This document shows positions 4,373 through 5,103 of a DNA stretch of 5,103 nt, piece by piece. The position numbers and the translations under genes were made by a program. The stretch is from Treponema sp. UBA1240 (GTDB taxonomy: Bacteria; Spirochaetota; Spirochaetia; Treponematales; Treponemataceae), in the NCBI GenBank assembly GCA_002308875.1, contig DBWK01000096.1, positions 18,123-23,225 on the forward strand, given 5' to 3'. The notes under the pieces were generated by a model. It saw only the letters and a list, made by a program, of their open reading frames with translations, made no database searches and had not been told where the DNA came from. Each line of letters opens with the position of its first letter. The first letter of the stretch is position 1.

Positions 4373-5103
4373 TAATGATTTCTCCTTTTCCGTTCTACAA
4401 ACAAGACCTTTTCAATAATTTGATCCATAATATTTGTTGGAAGAGATATCCCTTTCTCATCGCGGATTACATCATAGAAATAATCATCCATCATATCTTT
4501 TACATTATTAATTGCATCCTCATCATTCCAGAAGTTAACTTTATTATTGGTTTCCAAAATTTTATCAAAAGAAAATGCAATACTTGAACTTATTTCCTTT
4601 AATTTATCTTCTGGTAAACCAAGTTCCGAAATAATTGGATGGATTACTCCATACGCTGCAATGGCATTATCATTATTAACAAGGTTTGCTGGGACTTCGT
4701 CATGTTCACGTGCATCCAGTTTCCTTTTTGCTTCCGTAATCTGTTTAAGATACTCCAAATCAGAAATTTGCTTTTGTCGATATGCATCAATTACATTCTG
4801 AATCAATACAGAAAACTTTGTATAGAAAGCAGGATCTTCTTCCATATTTTCAGAAATAGTCTTTTTAGCGATAGATGCAATTCTGTCAGCATAAGCCGCT
4901 ACCCCATTACCAGAAGAGTTTTCTGCAACATTCAAAAGACCTGTCTTCTCATTGATTATGTAAGTAGGTTCATTTAGTTTTGTTACGGTATCTGCATGAA
5001 TATGGGTATCCAGAAGCTTTTGTATTTTTGGTTCATAATCTTTGTAATCAACAACTTCTGCATAGCGATATTGAACAGCTTTTCTTAGTTTTTCAAATCT
5101 TTT
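4372..5103 (-). CDS. hsdR: type I restriction endonuclease subunit R, C-terminal part
   Basis: Partial gene: the frame is open through the right edge and gives the last 243 residues before TAA 4374-4372. The segment LRKAVQYRYAEVVDYKDYEPK near the edge, followed by IQKLLDTHIHADTVTKLNEP, is typical of the region after the helicase domains in HsdR. The remainder is mostly helical and charged, as expected of the C-terminal domain that docks HsdR onto the HsdM/HsdS methyltransferase core. The PD-(D/E)xK nuclease and DEAD-type motor domains would lie beyond the window, so their integrity cannot be judged. Internal TTG and other start-like codons (for example at 4935) are not real starts, because the frame continues upstream with homologous sequence. 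HsdR cuts unmodified DNA after ATP-driven translocation. hsdM and hsdS are expected to the right. Confidence 0.92.
   Translation of the reverse strand, partial: KRFEKLRKAVQYRYAEVVDYKDYEPKIQKLLDTHIHADTVTKLNEPTYIINEKTGLLNVAENSSGNGVAAYADRIASIAKKTISENMEEDPAFYTKFSVLIQNVIDAYRQKQISDLEYLKQITEAKRKLDAREHDEVPANLVNNDNAIAAYGVIHPIISELGLPEDKLKEISSSIAFSFDKILETNNKVNFWNDEDAINNVKDMMDDYFYDVIRDEKGISLPTNIMDQIIEKVLFVERKRRNH
4381..4387 (-). promoter_or_regulatory. Shine-Dalgarno of the YgjP-like gene inside hsdR
   Basis: AAGGAGA on the - strand lies within the last codons of hsdR, eight bases before the ATG of the metallopeptidase gene. Together with the TAATG overlap it supports direct coupling of the two genes. 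Confidence 0.85.

Noticed and set aside
4933..4935. TTG start giving a separate 187-residue protein
   Set aside because: The frame is open upstream to the window edge and carries HsdR sequence, so this is an internal leucine codon.
4375..4977. Forward-strand frames opposite hsdR
   Set aside because: They lie antisense to sequence with clear HsdR similarity and lack ribosome sites.
1..5103. CRISPR array, insertion sequence or terminal inverted repeats
   Set aside because: No regularly spaced direct repeats, transposase motifs or long inverted repeats are visible on either strand.

Overview
The window looks like chromosomal DNA from a moderately AT-rich bacterium, most likely a spirochaete of the Treponema type. 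That assignment is an inference from the overall gene style (a 7TM-sensor HD-GYP protein, a TolC-type exporter remnant, a Crp/Fnr regulator of the type without a cAMP pocket, no CCA encoded in the tRNA) and is not proven by any single marker.

Layout. Positions 1-26 are the 3' end of a tRNA, followed at once by a strong intrinsic terminator (30-58). Two genes then run on the + strand. The first (118-1830) encodes a seven-helix membrane protein with a PAS-like region and a complete HD-GYP domain, so a predicted c-di-GMP phosphodiesterase. The second (1870-2169) is the signal peptide and first part of a TolC-type outer-membrane efflux protein. It breaks off after about 95 residues and is followed in another frame by an unrelated-looking 70-residue C-terminus ending at 2357, so the locus 1870-2357 reads as a deletion-fusion pseudogene. 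Both + strand genes have good sigma-70-type promoters whose -10 boxes lie only 6-9 nt before the start codon and neither has a Shine-Dalgarno, which predicts leaderless or nearly leaderless mRNAs.

From 2391 to the end all genes are on the - strand. Reading leftward from the right edge: the C-terminal 243 residues of a type I restriction endonuclease subunit HsdR (4372-5103, entering from outside the window), a YgjP/DUF45 zinc metallopeptidase whose ATG overlaps the HsdR stop (TAATG), an intergenic region with a hairpin and a promoter, a Crp/Fnr-family regulator (2947-3525/3531), and a PEBP/YbhB-family protein (2391-2879). The hsdR-ygjP pair is the tail of a type I restriction-modification operon and is visibly more AT-rich than the PEBP and regulator genes, consistent with a separately acquired module.

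The least expected signals are regulatory. A 15-codon reading frame with a strong Shine-Dalgarno sits in the leader of the Crp/Fnr gene and stops in an ATGA overlap with the regulator's own start codon, which lacks a good ribosome site. A perfect 14-bp palindrome with FNR-like half-sites (TTGTC-N4-GACAA) lies between the regulator and the PEBP gene, suggesting that the regulator controls its neighbour. I found no CRISPR array, insertion sequence or clearly new multi-gene system in this window.
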